This document shows positions 12,640-22,670 of a DNA stretch of 64,000 bases, one piece after another (position 1 is the first letter of the stretch; every line of letters starts with the position of its first letter). The notes under the pieces were generated by a model, which was not told where the DNA came from, ran no database searches, and worked only from the letters and a program-made list of their open reading frames with translations. This stretch comes from Channa striata. Lineage: Eukaryota; Chordata; Actinopteri; Anabantiformes; Channidae. Location: the NCBI GenBank assembly GCA_033026295.1, contig CM065187.1, positions 20,060,388 through 20,124,387 on the forward strand, written 5' to 3'. The translations under genes and the position numbers were made by a program.

Positions 12640-12975
12640 TTCTCTCTACACCACCACAGTGTGGAAACTGCCTCTCTCTCTTCTCCCTCCCATTCCCTGT
12701 GCTTCATTGTACTCTTTCACTCTCTCCTTCTGTTCCCACTCTCCAGAGAGGGCTTCAGTCAGACAGATGTAACACAGCGGTAGAAGCCTGAGCTGAGCTG
12801 GCAGGCTGCAGAGGCCAGACCAGAGCTAGCAGCTCTGACTGGAGAGAACAGCGGTAGCACAGGAAATAAAGCTGCGCTGGGAGTTGTTTGAGTACTGGAA
12901 GTTCAGTTACATAGCTGACTTTGCCTTGGGATATGGGTGTGTTGATCTGGGCATACATCACACTGTGAATGTAGC
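12640..12975 (+). promoter_or_regulatory. Candidate promoter / 5' UTR of the first short isoform
   Basis: This stretch lies directly upstream of the ATG at 12976 and shifts from CT-rich tracts (12630-12745) to more balanced sequence. No TATA box is evident and I cannot fix a transcription start. It contains an 11-aa upstream ORF (12933-12968) followed at once by a start-stop ATG-TAG at 12969-12974. The assignment as 5' UTR rests on the coding exon that follows, not on a promoter motif. Confidence 0.35.
12969..12974 (+). promoter_or_regulatory. Start-stop upstream ORF (ATG TAG) next to the main start
   Basis: ATGTAG lies one base before the main ATG at 12976. It abuts the TGA (12966-12968) of another upstream ORF that begins at 12933. 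The -3 base is T, so its own initiation context is weak. If the 5' UTR reaches this far, the cluster could lower or condition translation of this isoform. This is inference from sequence only. Confidence 0.4.
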
Positions 12976-13015
12976 ATGGACCCTGACGCCAGCAACCAAC
13001 CAGAGGCACAGCATG
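12976..13015 (+). CDS. dab2ip: dab2ip alternative first coding exon (MDPDASNQPEAQH)
   Basis: A short first coding exon: ATG, 13 codons (MDPDASNQPEAQH) and one extra G before a consensus donor GTAAGTG. The start context is strong (A at -3, G at +4). The trailing G joins AG of the exon at 52523 to give GAG, so the protein would begin MDPDASNQPEAQH-E-SPPERTG. Mouse Dab2ip has an isoform beginning MEPDSLLDQDDSY-E-SPQER at the same junction; the shared M(D/E)PD opening and acidic, short character support homology. The exon is too short for similarity alone to prove it. The donor, phase and start context together make it likely. It would yield an N-terminus without the first PH half or the Arg/Ser-rich segment. 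Confidence 0.74.
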
Positions 13016-16000
13016 GTAAGTGACATTTGAAGCTTCAGGGTGTGAGGTAAAGATGAGAAATGCTGAAAGTGACACTGTGGAAAAAGTGGAAGAGCATGTT
13101 AGTGTCGAAGGGTGTTAGGTCACATGGTTTTCCTATTAGTTTGCAAATATGTCTAGCCTTTCCATTTGCTTCTTAAGCTGTTGACTGGGGCCTCTGTGGT
13201 CAGATGAATAGGACTTCAGTCTTTTCTGTTGAGTAGGGGGTGTTACATGGCAATGTGATGAAATCAACAGCCTGCTAGATACATTTTGCTCATCATTACT
13301 TTAACAGGGATTTATAGTTCTTGGCTTAAAAAGCAAAGAAAGTAAAAATTTAATGTTGAAAGTCTTCAATTTTTTTGGCTGTTTTCGTGTGAGGGTTTTG
13401 GTGCAGGAAGTCTCTCTTTGAATAGAATAATTAACTGTGGCATGTGTGATGGCCGTGGGTGTACCATTCCAAGCAGCAAGACAATTTGATGGGTATGTGA
13501 ATCTGTATATTCTTATGATGTGTAGTGGTTACAGCATGTGGGTGTTGTATTAGAGACACGGAGAGGCACAAAAGAATGAAAGTGGGAGAAAGAGAAGGGA
13601 AGAGACAGAGAATGAAAGTCATGTACACAAATAAATCCAGGGGGATCTAGACTGCACTGTAGGCCGGTGAGAGAGCTCACCCTTTCTCTTCTCCTTCATT
13701 TTCCGCGGCCACTTTTTTTACTCTTCCAAACGTTACAGCATAAACTAGATAGTTAAAAGGCAGAAAAAAATGCTGTATTATTAACTGGACCAGAAAAGAC
13801 CATGTTTTGTCTTCCAGGCCGACGGGAAGGACTCTGCTACGCTGCCGATGAAGAATGTGGTTAACAGAATGAGTCAACAGAGAACATATTTCCAAGAGAC
13901 TGTAGTTTCTTTCTGCCAGCATCTAAACCACATTGCTTTATGCACTGGGCTGTCTGCCATGGCAGAGGAGGAGACACAAAGAAAAGGGAAAGAAAACTGC
14001 TAAAGATGAAACTTGTAGACATATTTGTCCATCTCCTGAGACATAAAACTTCTGTTATCAATCTAACCCAAAGAAGTGAAAAAAACTGAGCTTTTTTCAA
14101 AGAGCACTGTTACTGCATCCACACAAAACTAAATTAAGTTATGTTAGGAACAAGCTGGGGATTCTACTAGAAGTGTTTGTCTTCACAAGTAGCCAAGTCT
14201 AATCCTGGCCTTAAAATGAGCTTGTATGAGCACATAGGTAAGAGCAAATTTTAGTGGGGACAGCAAGAAGAGAAGGTCCTTCTCCATGGCCTTCATTGAC
14301 ATGTAAATAGGTCTGCGTGTTTTTGTCCTAATTAAGAAAGGTTTAATGTCTGCTTGTCTACTTTTCAAAATACATTTCTTGTGAGGGTGTGGTTATGTCA
14401 GAAAGAACATATACTAGGCAGTAGGATTACACTAGATAAAATTTCTTTAGTATTTTTCTTAACCAACAAAACAACAACAACAACAGGCTTTCTGCTTATT
14501 TTCCATTTCTGACTGCACTTTTAAGATTTCTAGATGAAACCAGATGAAACTGTGGTCTGTGGGTAAGCACTGTAGGGCTTTGTCTTGAACAATGTTCAGC
14601 TTTTAATGAAATATTTCTTTTTACTTGTATTGTCATGTGCTAAAATGTAGCTATACTTTGGAACTGAATGGTATGCAAATTTAAAAACTGGGCTGTGAAC
14701 CTTAAGTTTTAGTTTAGTTTTGTCAGAGATAATTCCATCTTGCAACAGGCCATTTGGCCAAGCCAAGGTCATTTTTGAGTACAAAAGTTTTTTTCTCACA
14801 TTATACCAGCCTTTGCTCAGTGTAGTTGAAACGGATAAAAACATGATAGCTTGTCTGTCCAGTTTCCAGTTGTGAATTCTGAAAGTTAGGTATGTGTCGC
14901 TTGCTCCACTTCTTTAAAGAAGTACACATTGGAGAGTTGTTGAGTTGGCTGCTATTTATTCCTCTGTGGCTTCACCAATTGGAGTGAACCCTTTCAAATA
15001 AATAGTCATTTGAATCAGTGCTGATGATGCAGTGCTGTAAAAACATTGGTTATTGCAAGAATTGGTCATCCATTTAGCAGTAGTAGAGGAACATTATTAT
15101 CTAGGATCTACCGATAAATGTAAGTTCCTTGTCTGCTTTCTGTTGGTCATGGTCTTGGTCTCTGTCAGCTTCTGAAAGAAATATGTGGCATTTCATCTCT
15201 GAAGGTCTGAGGATGATAGACTCTAGGTTATTAATATGATGATTTCCTTTTAAATTGTCTACTAATTTTTCATAATCATTTGTCCAATTGGTGTTATAAA
15301 ATTATTAAATATAATAATGAATGTAGCTGATTTAAAAAAAAAATGGAACACCATACGTTAGCACAGATAGATTTTGGAAACAATGACAGCCCGTTTGTTT
15401 GCAGGTAATATGTTATTGATAATAAAAGTTTTTGCCTAATACTATGTTGAAACGTTAATTTGTTTTCATTCATCAATGGAAATCACTCAAATCAAGTTGC
15501 AATGGAGGAAATATTGGCCATAATTGTGTTAAACATGGATATTATTGTGTAGTTACTGGTTGATTCTGGCCATCAGTAAGAACAAAGCACACTGTAGGTG
15601 AAGTGGTTACCTTAACTACCTCATGCAGTCATTTAGGGCAGTTGGTTTGTTTAATGTTCTTAACACACAAGCATTATCAGAGGCACATGAATAAATACAT
15701 AAAAAAAGGCTGGTTGTCATATTGTTTATGGCAAGTGGGGCCGCTAGTGGGCTGGAAAACTGTTTCAGGAATAGTTACTACCTCTAATGTCATTTGATTT
15801 GTGGGTTTAATCTTTAAAGAAATAAAGAAAAAAATCAAGCGTTAGCTTTACATAAACATCTTTGAGATAGAAAAGTGGATTTCCATTGATTTACAAGAAC
15901 TAAGCCAAAAGATTATTAAAGATAGCTTAAGTAGGCTTGGTATCTTAAATAAATCATTCAAATTGTGTCTACATACATTTAATACAGACTGCATTTCACC

Positions 16001-16848
16001 CTTTCAAATTCGGTCTCAGATACGTTCTAAAGGCTGCATGTGACTAGACCTTGCCTCCCTATTTATATTTTGCTTGATCTGTGGAAAAAATGTTTTTGAC
16101 AGAGAAAGAGAAAGGGAAAACATGCATTTTTGCTGATATTTGCAGCCTCACATAAGTGGATTGCTGTGACTATAAGCATATTGGTTAGTACCACAATGAA
16201 AAACTCATAGAATCAAAAGCACATGAAAATGCAGAGCGATAGACAGAGGGGAGAGAGAAAAGATGAGAACCCAAATCAAGAGTAGTGCATTTTCACTTGC
16301 TTCAACCTATATTGCGACTTATATTTTTTCAACTGACTTGTCCTAAGTGGTATTTGAAAAAGCAGATTTAACAAACTCTTAGTTTAAACCTGATCTCTGA
16401 CATGGGAAACTCAGAGGTTTCAGTTCCAGAAAAGATTGTCAGAATCCTTTTTTCTTTGTTTTCAGTCAATTCATAGTGTGTTTTTACTCCAAGTTAATCA
16501 CATGCACGATGTCTATAAAAGCTCTCATCAGTGGAGCTCAGAAACAATGATTCACCATGGCAACATTAAATGAAATGTAAAGCCACCTCATTTAGTTTCT
16601 CGGTTACTGCTGCAATACAAATCAACCTCTTAAAATATTCATAATTTATTTTGAATTTATATAATCAATGACTAACCAGTGTGAGCAATAAGGCTACAAC
16701 ATGAGAAATAATACTTCATAGATCAATTCCTTGAATGTTTTATCACAAAACAATAAGTAGCAGGATTTTTTTAAGTTGCAGTTAAAATATAAAGAGACTA
16801 TTTTGATGTTTTCTCCTTGGCTTAGATGTTTGCTACTTTGTGACTCAC

Positions 16849-16897
16849 TTGTAAGTCACTTTGGATAAAATCGTCTGACAAATGACTAAATGTAAAT
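16849..16897 (+). repeat. SINE 3'-tail fragment, sense
   Basis: The segment CTTGTAAGTCACTTTGGATA followed by AAATCGTCTGACAAATGACT and AAATGTAAAT matches the tail of a common fish SINE (GTAAGTCGCTTTGGATAAAAGCGTCTGCTAAATG). The same tail in antisense occurs at 45480-45530 and 50511-50555. The head is missing. Confidence 0.6.
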
Positions 16898-17333
16898 ACT
16901 GGTGTAAAAGTACTTACACTTACTGTTTATTAGCCTACTGTAATAGTTTTATCTTTTAACAATAATATGTAAATATTTTTAAAGCTTCAGAATTGTTCTA
17001 GCACGACTTGTTTTGTGAGAAGAAACAGTTTCCATGATACAGCTTCAAGATAACCTCACTTCTTAAATGTTCACCCAGACATTTAAGAACTAAACTTAAA
17101 GGACAAAAATAATTCTCTGGTGCAATTGTGTAGAGCAAATCCACCTGGTCACAAACTGTACAGTTGGTGACTGCTTTGTTTTAGATATTGTTAATAAAGC
17201 CACAGCGAGGCATCAGGAAAGTAAATTAAAACTTGAGTTCTTGCTGTTTCTACCCCCTTCTTCTTTTCACTAATACTGACCAAAATGTATGATCCTAAAA
17301 CACTATTTCAACTTTATTAACTACTTCAACATT

Positions 17334-17407
17334 TCAACTTGACTTACATAGTGCCAGTTGACAACAAAGTCATCTCATGGCACTTTATATAATAAAGTAA
17401 AGACTAC
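17334..17407 (-). repeat. Antisense fragment of the (AATTG)-tailed retroposon end
   Basis: TTACATAGTGCCAGTTGACA followed by ACAAAGTCATCTCATGGCAC reads as the reverse complement of the GCGCTATATAA...GTGCCTTGAGATGAC end seen in sense at 46341-46585. It is short and diverged, so the call is moderate. Confidence 0.4.
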
Positions 17408-20400
17408 ATTTTTTATACAATCTGAATAATGTTTTGTTTGACCATCCAGTGGCGTTTACAGACTGTAGTGTTGTACCTTGATAGGTCCTGGACCACTTAC
17501 TTGCAGTATATTAATGGGAAAAAATAATTTTAGGCTAGCTTCCACTGACATTGCCATTTTGTAATTGTATTGTTACACTGCAATATATAACTGTATTCAT
17601 GCACATCTACAGGTTACATTAAAGAAAAAACATAACAGACTGCAAATATCTACAGCTGTAACTTCCACACAGAAGATCACACATGAAAAGATCATTAAAC
17701 ACTTAAAACTAGTGTGGTGATGGCAGATATAAATAACACTGTAAGAGCAGAGCTAAGCAGTAACCTCAGAGTTGACTTACAGCCAGCAGCAACAGTGGCA
17801 CAACTCCATTTGGCCTCATTTGTCAGAAAGCCTCCCTGATGAGAGACTGTCAATCAGCAGCACGGCTGAGGATGGGAGGAGGAAGGCAAGAACAGGAAAA
17901 TGAGTAAAGCAGTCTAGAGAGAGTTAAAGACAGTTGGAATGTCTTCAAATGTAAGTTGTTACGGAGATGTTAAACAAGTTAGTGTAGTTTTTCGCCTGTG
18001 TATGCTAGTGTGCTCATTGACGTGTTGGTGTTTGTCCACAGCATGTTTTACAGTCAGTGTGTGATGTGTGTGTGAGTTAAAGGCCAGAAGGTGAGCCAAA
18101 CAAAGATGTGAGCTTGTTACACTATTGTACAGTCAGCACTATGTCAAATGTCACATGTTGAGTTTAGAGGCTTCCTCTTCACAGTTACATTTCACTTCAG
18201 TAAAGCTAAAACATTGTTTTCTACAACATGCCATATGACATCACCAGTCTTTACCAACCAGTATAACTCCAAGTGGCAGTATTGTATGTTACTAATTGTC
18301 TGCATTTTATTAATATTTAAGGTAGTCATATAAGCATTTTCATTTACATATATTATTCTTTTTCTCAGATCCAGTATGTGGTTTGATACTACGTGTTAAA
18401 TTAGAGACAGTGTAATAAAATAATTAGGTTTTATAGTAAAACGATACTAGGATTGGAAGAAAAGGGTCTGCTCTATAGATTCCTCGAAGACTGTGTATAA
18501 TCATATGGGGGATTTCCTGGTGGTTAAAAGCTCAGTCATACTTTCCATGTCTGCTTATAAAGTGTCTGTATCCATGTTGTAAATTTTGTCATCTCTCCAT
18601 TCTGTGACGGTCTGCATGGACCCTCTAAAGACAATTGCATGCAGGCCATGGCCATGCCAGTAAAGTGAACTAGAGGCTCATTTCAAACACGCAAACTATG
18701 TAACTTCAACCTCCTTGACACAGTTCAGCAGTTACACATGCAATTCTGTTACTTTTTCATCTTAACACAAACAGAAGAACTCTAAGACTTGCTGCTACTT
18801 CTTTCCAGAAGGGGCCTCATGTTTTTTAGTAGGCATGTGTAAACGTGTCCTTGTCCATATTTCGAATTGCTATATGAATAGAAGTGGCTGTGTGCCCATT
18901 GCCTTGGTACAGGTTACTCAGAGGGCAAGTTACTACTATGAACCAGACCTTAGTAGTAGACCAGGAAACAGCATTTGCATCAGTATTGTGAGAACTTCAG
19001 TACTTTACCAAATCTGACATGATTCATTTGAGTTGCTCAGAGCTCAGTGTGGGATTTTGATTGCTGGCACCAGCATATGACAACAACATGTCAAGAGAGA
19101 GGCATGGATAGTATGTAATAAAGGTCTTCATGAAACGATGGCAGTACATTTAGGCAGGACAACCCCGTTCTTGCCCTTTTACTTCCACCGAAAATTCTTG
19201 TTGACACGGTCGCAGCTTGAAGTTATGTGTTGCCTATGAAGTGGCTTTCTCTTTATAATGGCAGATACTGGTGTTCCAGGCTGTTTCTTGTCCAACTAAA
19301 ACTGAAATGTGCCTTATTTTTCCTCTGCCTCTCAAGTGGAAAAGAGACAATTCATAAAGTGGGTACCTTCATTTCAGTAGTTTGTTTTATGCTGTCATTT
19401 TTGTCTACTTGTCTTCACAAGGAATGTGGTGTGACTTTGTTAATGTATTGTGCAAGTCGCCTCAGTCTACAGGTTTGTATTGTTTTCTACAGTCAGGCAC
19501 CTAACAGAATATAGTATTATTCATAATTCCTACTTAAGGTTAACCAGTAGTATGCTATAGATATGTATGAACTGTTGGTGGTCTCTGATTAATCAGATCT
19601 GAAATCCCATTCCAACACAGATTCCTGTTACCGCTGGTGTCCTCCTTGCTTTCTTTCTCCTCTTTAAACCTAAATATTAAATATTTTTTTCCCATTGTTG
19701 CAAATTCAACTGCGTTATACCTGCTGTTTCTGGAGTCAGACACATAAAAAATGCCGTAGCTTTTATTTCCGAGAACCTGTTGCTCACATGTTCAAACACA
19801 AACATTTATGATCAAACGTATTAGTCTTTAAAACGTGTGTTCTCCATATTTTACATGTGCTTAGACATAAACACGCACAAATTTATCTCAGCAAAGTAAA
19901 TCGAGAGCGAGGGGTTACTGGCACGGTAAAAGGAAACATACAGAAATGAAGATGAGAGGACGAGCATGTCTGTAGTGAGTTGTCTATAGCAGTGGACTTC
20001 ACTGCAATACCTTTTGTCTCGGTGTAACTCTATATCCCACATACCAAAGTCCTCACTTACTGTGTCACTTCAGCCTCTGGGTTTGTTTCTTTCTGGCTTG
20101 TTACTCTTACACCCTTTTTTCAGAGTTTGTCCTGTTTTTCTAGACTCCAGTCTTCGCTGTAGCAGCTGTTTGCTAGGCTTTCACATGTTAAACCTGTATT
20201 AAATGGGTTTAGGCCTAGATAATGACAATGAACAATTGCAGATGTTAAGAATTTACATATTTTTTAAATAAGGGTATTAAACAAGATTTCACGTTATCAG
20301 TCTCTTTTAAAAAAGGTAGTAATAACTTAATAACTTAATAACTAAGCAACAAAGTGTTAAATATTTCTCATGACCAAACTTAGGGCACATCAAACGAAGA

Positions 20401-20785
20401 CAAACTAACAACAAGATGTTGAACTGGAGAGTTTTATAGATGTGTCGAATGCCTCAAAAGCAAGTAACACATGAAAGTAATAAATCACCGTATTTATCCC
20501 ATTGTCACCCCTGTCACAGACTTCTAGTGTACCAGAGAAATTTGTACCATCTCACATGTACTACATGTGCGTGGAAACAGGGCTATTTCCATTTTGGTTT
20601 TGGAAACCAGGACTCATTAAATCATCAGTCATCAGTTTACTCTGACTGGTTAGCTTTCTTAATACTCTGTTGCTATAGTAATCATTAACTACTTATAGTA
20701 ATTAAGTAGGTAAACAATTATGTCACATCAATCAGTGGGAGTCAAGCAATACAGAACTAAATAGTCTGTTAAAGGCTAAACCAAT

Positions 20786-20895
20786 ATACAGTGGCTTCAG
20801 AAAGTCTTTTTGTGTTGTAGACGTAATTTTACTTTGATAAAATTGACATTTATACCCATTAAATTACAATCAATACTGTTGACAAAATAAATACT
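20786..20895 (+). mobile_element. Tc1/mariner-like MITE end fragment
   Basis: TACAGTGGCTTCAGAAAGT begins with the TA-CAGTG...CAGAAAGT terminal pattern common to fish Tc1/mariner-derived MITEs. It is followed by TTGTGTTGTAGACGTAATTT and TTTGATAAAATTGACATTT, which also fit that family's subterminal region. The opposite terminal inverted repeat was not found, so this is a one-ended relic. No transposase is encoded. Confidence 0.55.
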
Positions 20896-21404
20896 TTCTC
20901 ACCCTCCATAACCTTGGACAAATGTCTGGCCAAGGACAGCAGCAGAAACATGATAAGGTTGTATTTTAGCAGGAAGGAGGGGTGTTTTTGTGGGAAGAGA
21001 CAAGGAAACATCTTAACACAACCACTGCCACTGCAGCACACCTAATAACTTTTCACTTGTTCGAAAATGTTTGGATTTATTATTAAATGCATTCTACCCC
21101 CCTGTAGAATGTAGCCTATGTGCCCATTAACTTCAGCTAATGTTTTAAAGCTGGGGAGCGTCAGTGGGGCCCAGCCTGGCCCCGCGGTTTTCGGTGTGCC
21201 ACAACAAGGCGTTTGATTGGTTGGTTGTAAGCTAGGAATTCAGCTCTCTGCCTTGCAAACCCGCCTTCCCCTCCTCGTGTTCCCGCCTCCGGCTGCTGAG
21301 GCAAAGCAGCGTTCCCTGTGCACGAGCGTGTGCGCACGCGCACGCGGAGTCTCTCCTTCTCATTCACGTTCTCATATGAAAGTGGCTGGAGAGCAAAGAG
21401 GGCC

Positions 21405-21408
<4 letters not shown>

Positions 21409-21438
<30 letters not shown>
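21409..21438. repeat. (GT)15 microsatellite
   Basis: Perfect GT run inside the candidate 5' exon. A complementary (CA)n run follows 70 bp downstream. Confidence 0.95.
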
Positions 21439-21441
<3 letters not shown>

Positions 21442-21507
21442 CCTGAGAAGGGGGAGGACCTGAAAATTGCTAAGAGTCAAAACCCCTGCAGGAGTCCACA
21501 AGACCAT

Positions 21508-21526
21508 ACACACACACACACACACA
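21508..21526. repeat. (CA)9 microsatellite
   Basis: Perfect AC/CA run, complementary to the GT run at 21409-21438. In RNA the two could pair. Confidence 0.95.
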
Positions 21527-22601
21527 TGGAGTTTCTCAGTCCACTGCAGCCTGACTGAGTGTCGAGCAGGGGAAGAAACAGGCGAGGCGAATTCTGTGGA
21601 GCTGCTGCTGAACTTGTTGCTCTCAGTTTGAGGATGATTCTCCTGGTTGTTCTCCTGCGGCGGTGGGACTTTGTCTGAGGTGAGCGCAGCATTCCACTCT
21701 AGCTGATTTTTCCCCTCCGCCAACCAGCCAGTAACACTGTGACAGGAAAAGAGAGAGTTACGCGTTACTATGGGATGGCGGCTTCGGTAGAATGGCGGGG
21801 GGCGGGGGGGTTAAAGGGGTGGAGATTTTCACATGCCAGAAAGCAACGTTATCAAAATAATCTGCCAGAGTCAAGCAAAGTCGCGAAGATGCGCACTGTG
21901 TTGTACGGGGGAGAAAGGAGAACTGGAGAGGTCGTGGAATGAGTCTTAGTAATAGACCCAAAGAGCTTTGATGTGACTCAGAGCTCTGCTTCTTCAACGA
22001 GGGGAAAACCTCAGTCCAGCACTTAAGCTCATCACGACTTTTTCGGCTTGATACATCCGAGTCTTAAGGGCATCTGTGTGGGCTTGAGTTTGCATTGCTG
22101 ACTGGACCATGCAACATAAATAAAACATTTATTCATAACCTGTTCAGTCCAATTTCTAAAGTGTTATGAGCTACTTATGAGCTTCTGTGTGGTAACAGTG
22201 AGCTCATTCCTCCACCACCTCCACCAACATGTGTTTACACGCTGCACTATTAGAAGTGCTGACTGTCAACCATCTAGAAAGTTGTTCCTGTGGATTTGGG
22301 CATCACTACATGTAGCAAGATTAGACAAGATTCTATCTGTTACCTTAATTAACTATTTCATCCGTTCTAGTTAATTTTTGGAACTTCAAAATATCTGTCT
22401 TTAGGAGTGTGTGTGTGTGTTTGTGTGTTATGGTAGTGCAGTGCTGTGTGTTGGGGCGGGCATTGTTGTCCTATTATTAGAGCAAGTGGGGCTGGTCGGC
22501 AGCTGTGGGGAAGGAAGTAGACTCAGGACAGCCAGAGCAGAGGGATCACTGGGAGTGTTGAGCCGGAGTTACAGACTGACCGCTGGACTGGCATTCTTCA
22601 G

Positions 22602-22624
22602 GTGCCAAGTCAGTGGAGGGGAAG
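22602..22624 (+). promoter_or_regulatory. Possible spliced 5' UTR of the second first exon
   Basis: An acceptor-like TGGCATTCTTCAG ends at 22601, directly before GTGCCAAGTCAGTGG and the ATG at 22625. There is no upstream ATG in this 23-nt piece. It fits a noncoding exon at about 21.2-21.68 kb splicing here. The alternative is that this is simply a first exon starting further upstream. Confidence 0.35.
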
Positions 22625-22670
22625 ATGGTGGAGCCACAGCATCAGAAAGGGGTCAGTGTGGACAATGAGG
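22625..22670 (+). CDS. dab2ip: dab2ip candidate alternative first coding exon (MVEPQHQK...)
   Basis: ATG followed by 15 codons in all (MVEPQHQKGVSVDNE), then one G and donor GTAAGAA. The start context is strong (A at -3, G at +4). The end phase is 1, exactly what the common exon at 52523 needs; the joined codon is GAG, giving ...SVDNE-E-SPPERTG. It sits about 1 kb downstream of the CpG-dense region. I do not recall a mammalian isoform with this N-terminus, though its short acidic end resembles the MEPD-type isoform of mouse. A 46-nt piece cannot be proven by similarity, so the case rests on context, donor and phase. A chance ATG-to-donor combination remains possible. Confidence 0.58.

Larger units (their letters stand above)
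8698..12975 (+). other. Intron sequence before the first alternative start
   Basis: Ordinary AT-rich intron sequence with several homopolymer runs (for example the T run near 9564-9578). I see no supported exon or mobile element. A 122-codon open frame at 12188-12556 crosses a (TC)n run and has no recognisable family. Confidence 0.6.
13016..21164 (+). other. Intron between the first and second alternative starts
   Basis: About 8.1 kb without a supported exon. It holds two small retroposon remnants listed separately (16849-16897 and 17334-17407) and the MITE fragment at 20786-20895. A purine-rich stretch at 17870-17945 is noted but not interpreted. Confidence 0.6.
21165..21679 (+). promoter_or_regulatory. 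CpG-dense start region with candidate 5' noncoding exon
   Basis: Sequence at 21165-21360 is much richer in G+C and CpG than its surroundings (CCCCGCGGTTTTCGG, GTGCGCACGCGCACGCGGAG), as expected of a promoter CpG island. A plausible noncoding first exon ends at 21679 before donor GTGAGCG. Its frames hold only short uORFs. It could splice to the acceptor-like TTCTTCAG at 22594-22601 just before the coding exon at 22625. No TATA box is seen and the start site is unknown. It contains the (GT)15 and (CA)9 tracts listed below. Confidence 0.5.

Noticed and set aside
21364..21723. Minus-strand 119-codon frame with VCVCVC and THTHTH runs
   Set aside because: The repeats are translations of the GT/CA microsatellites, not protein repeats.
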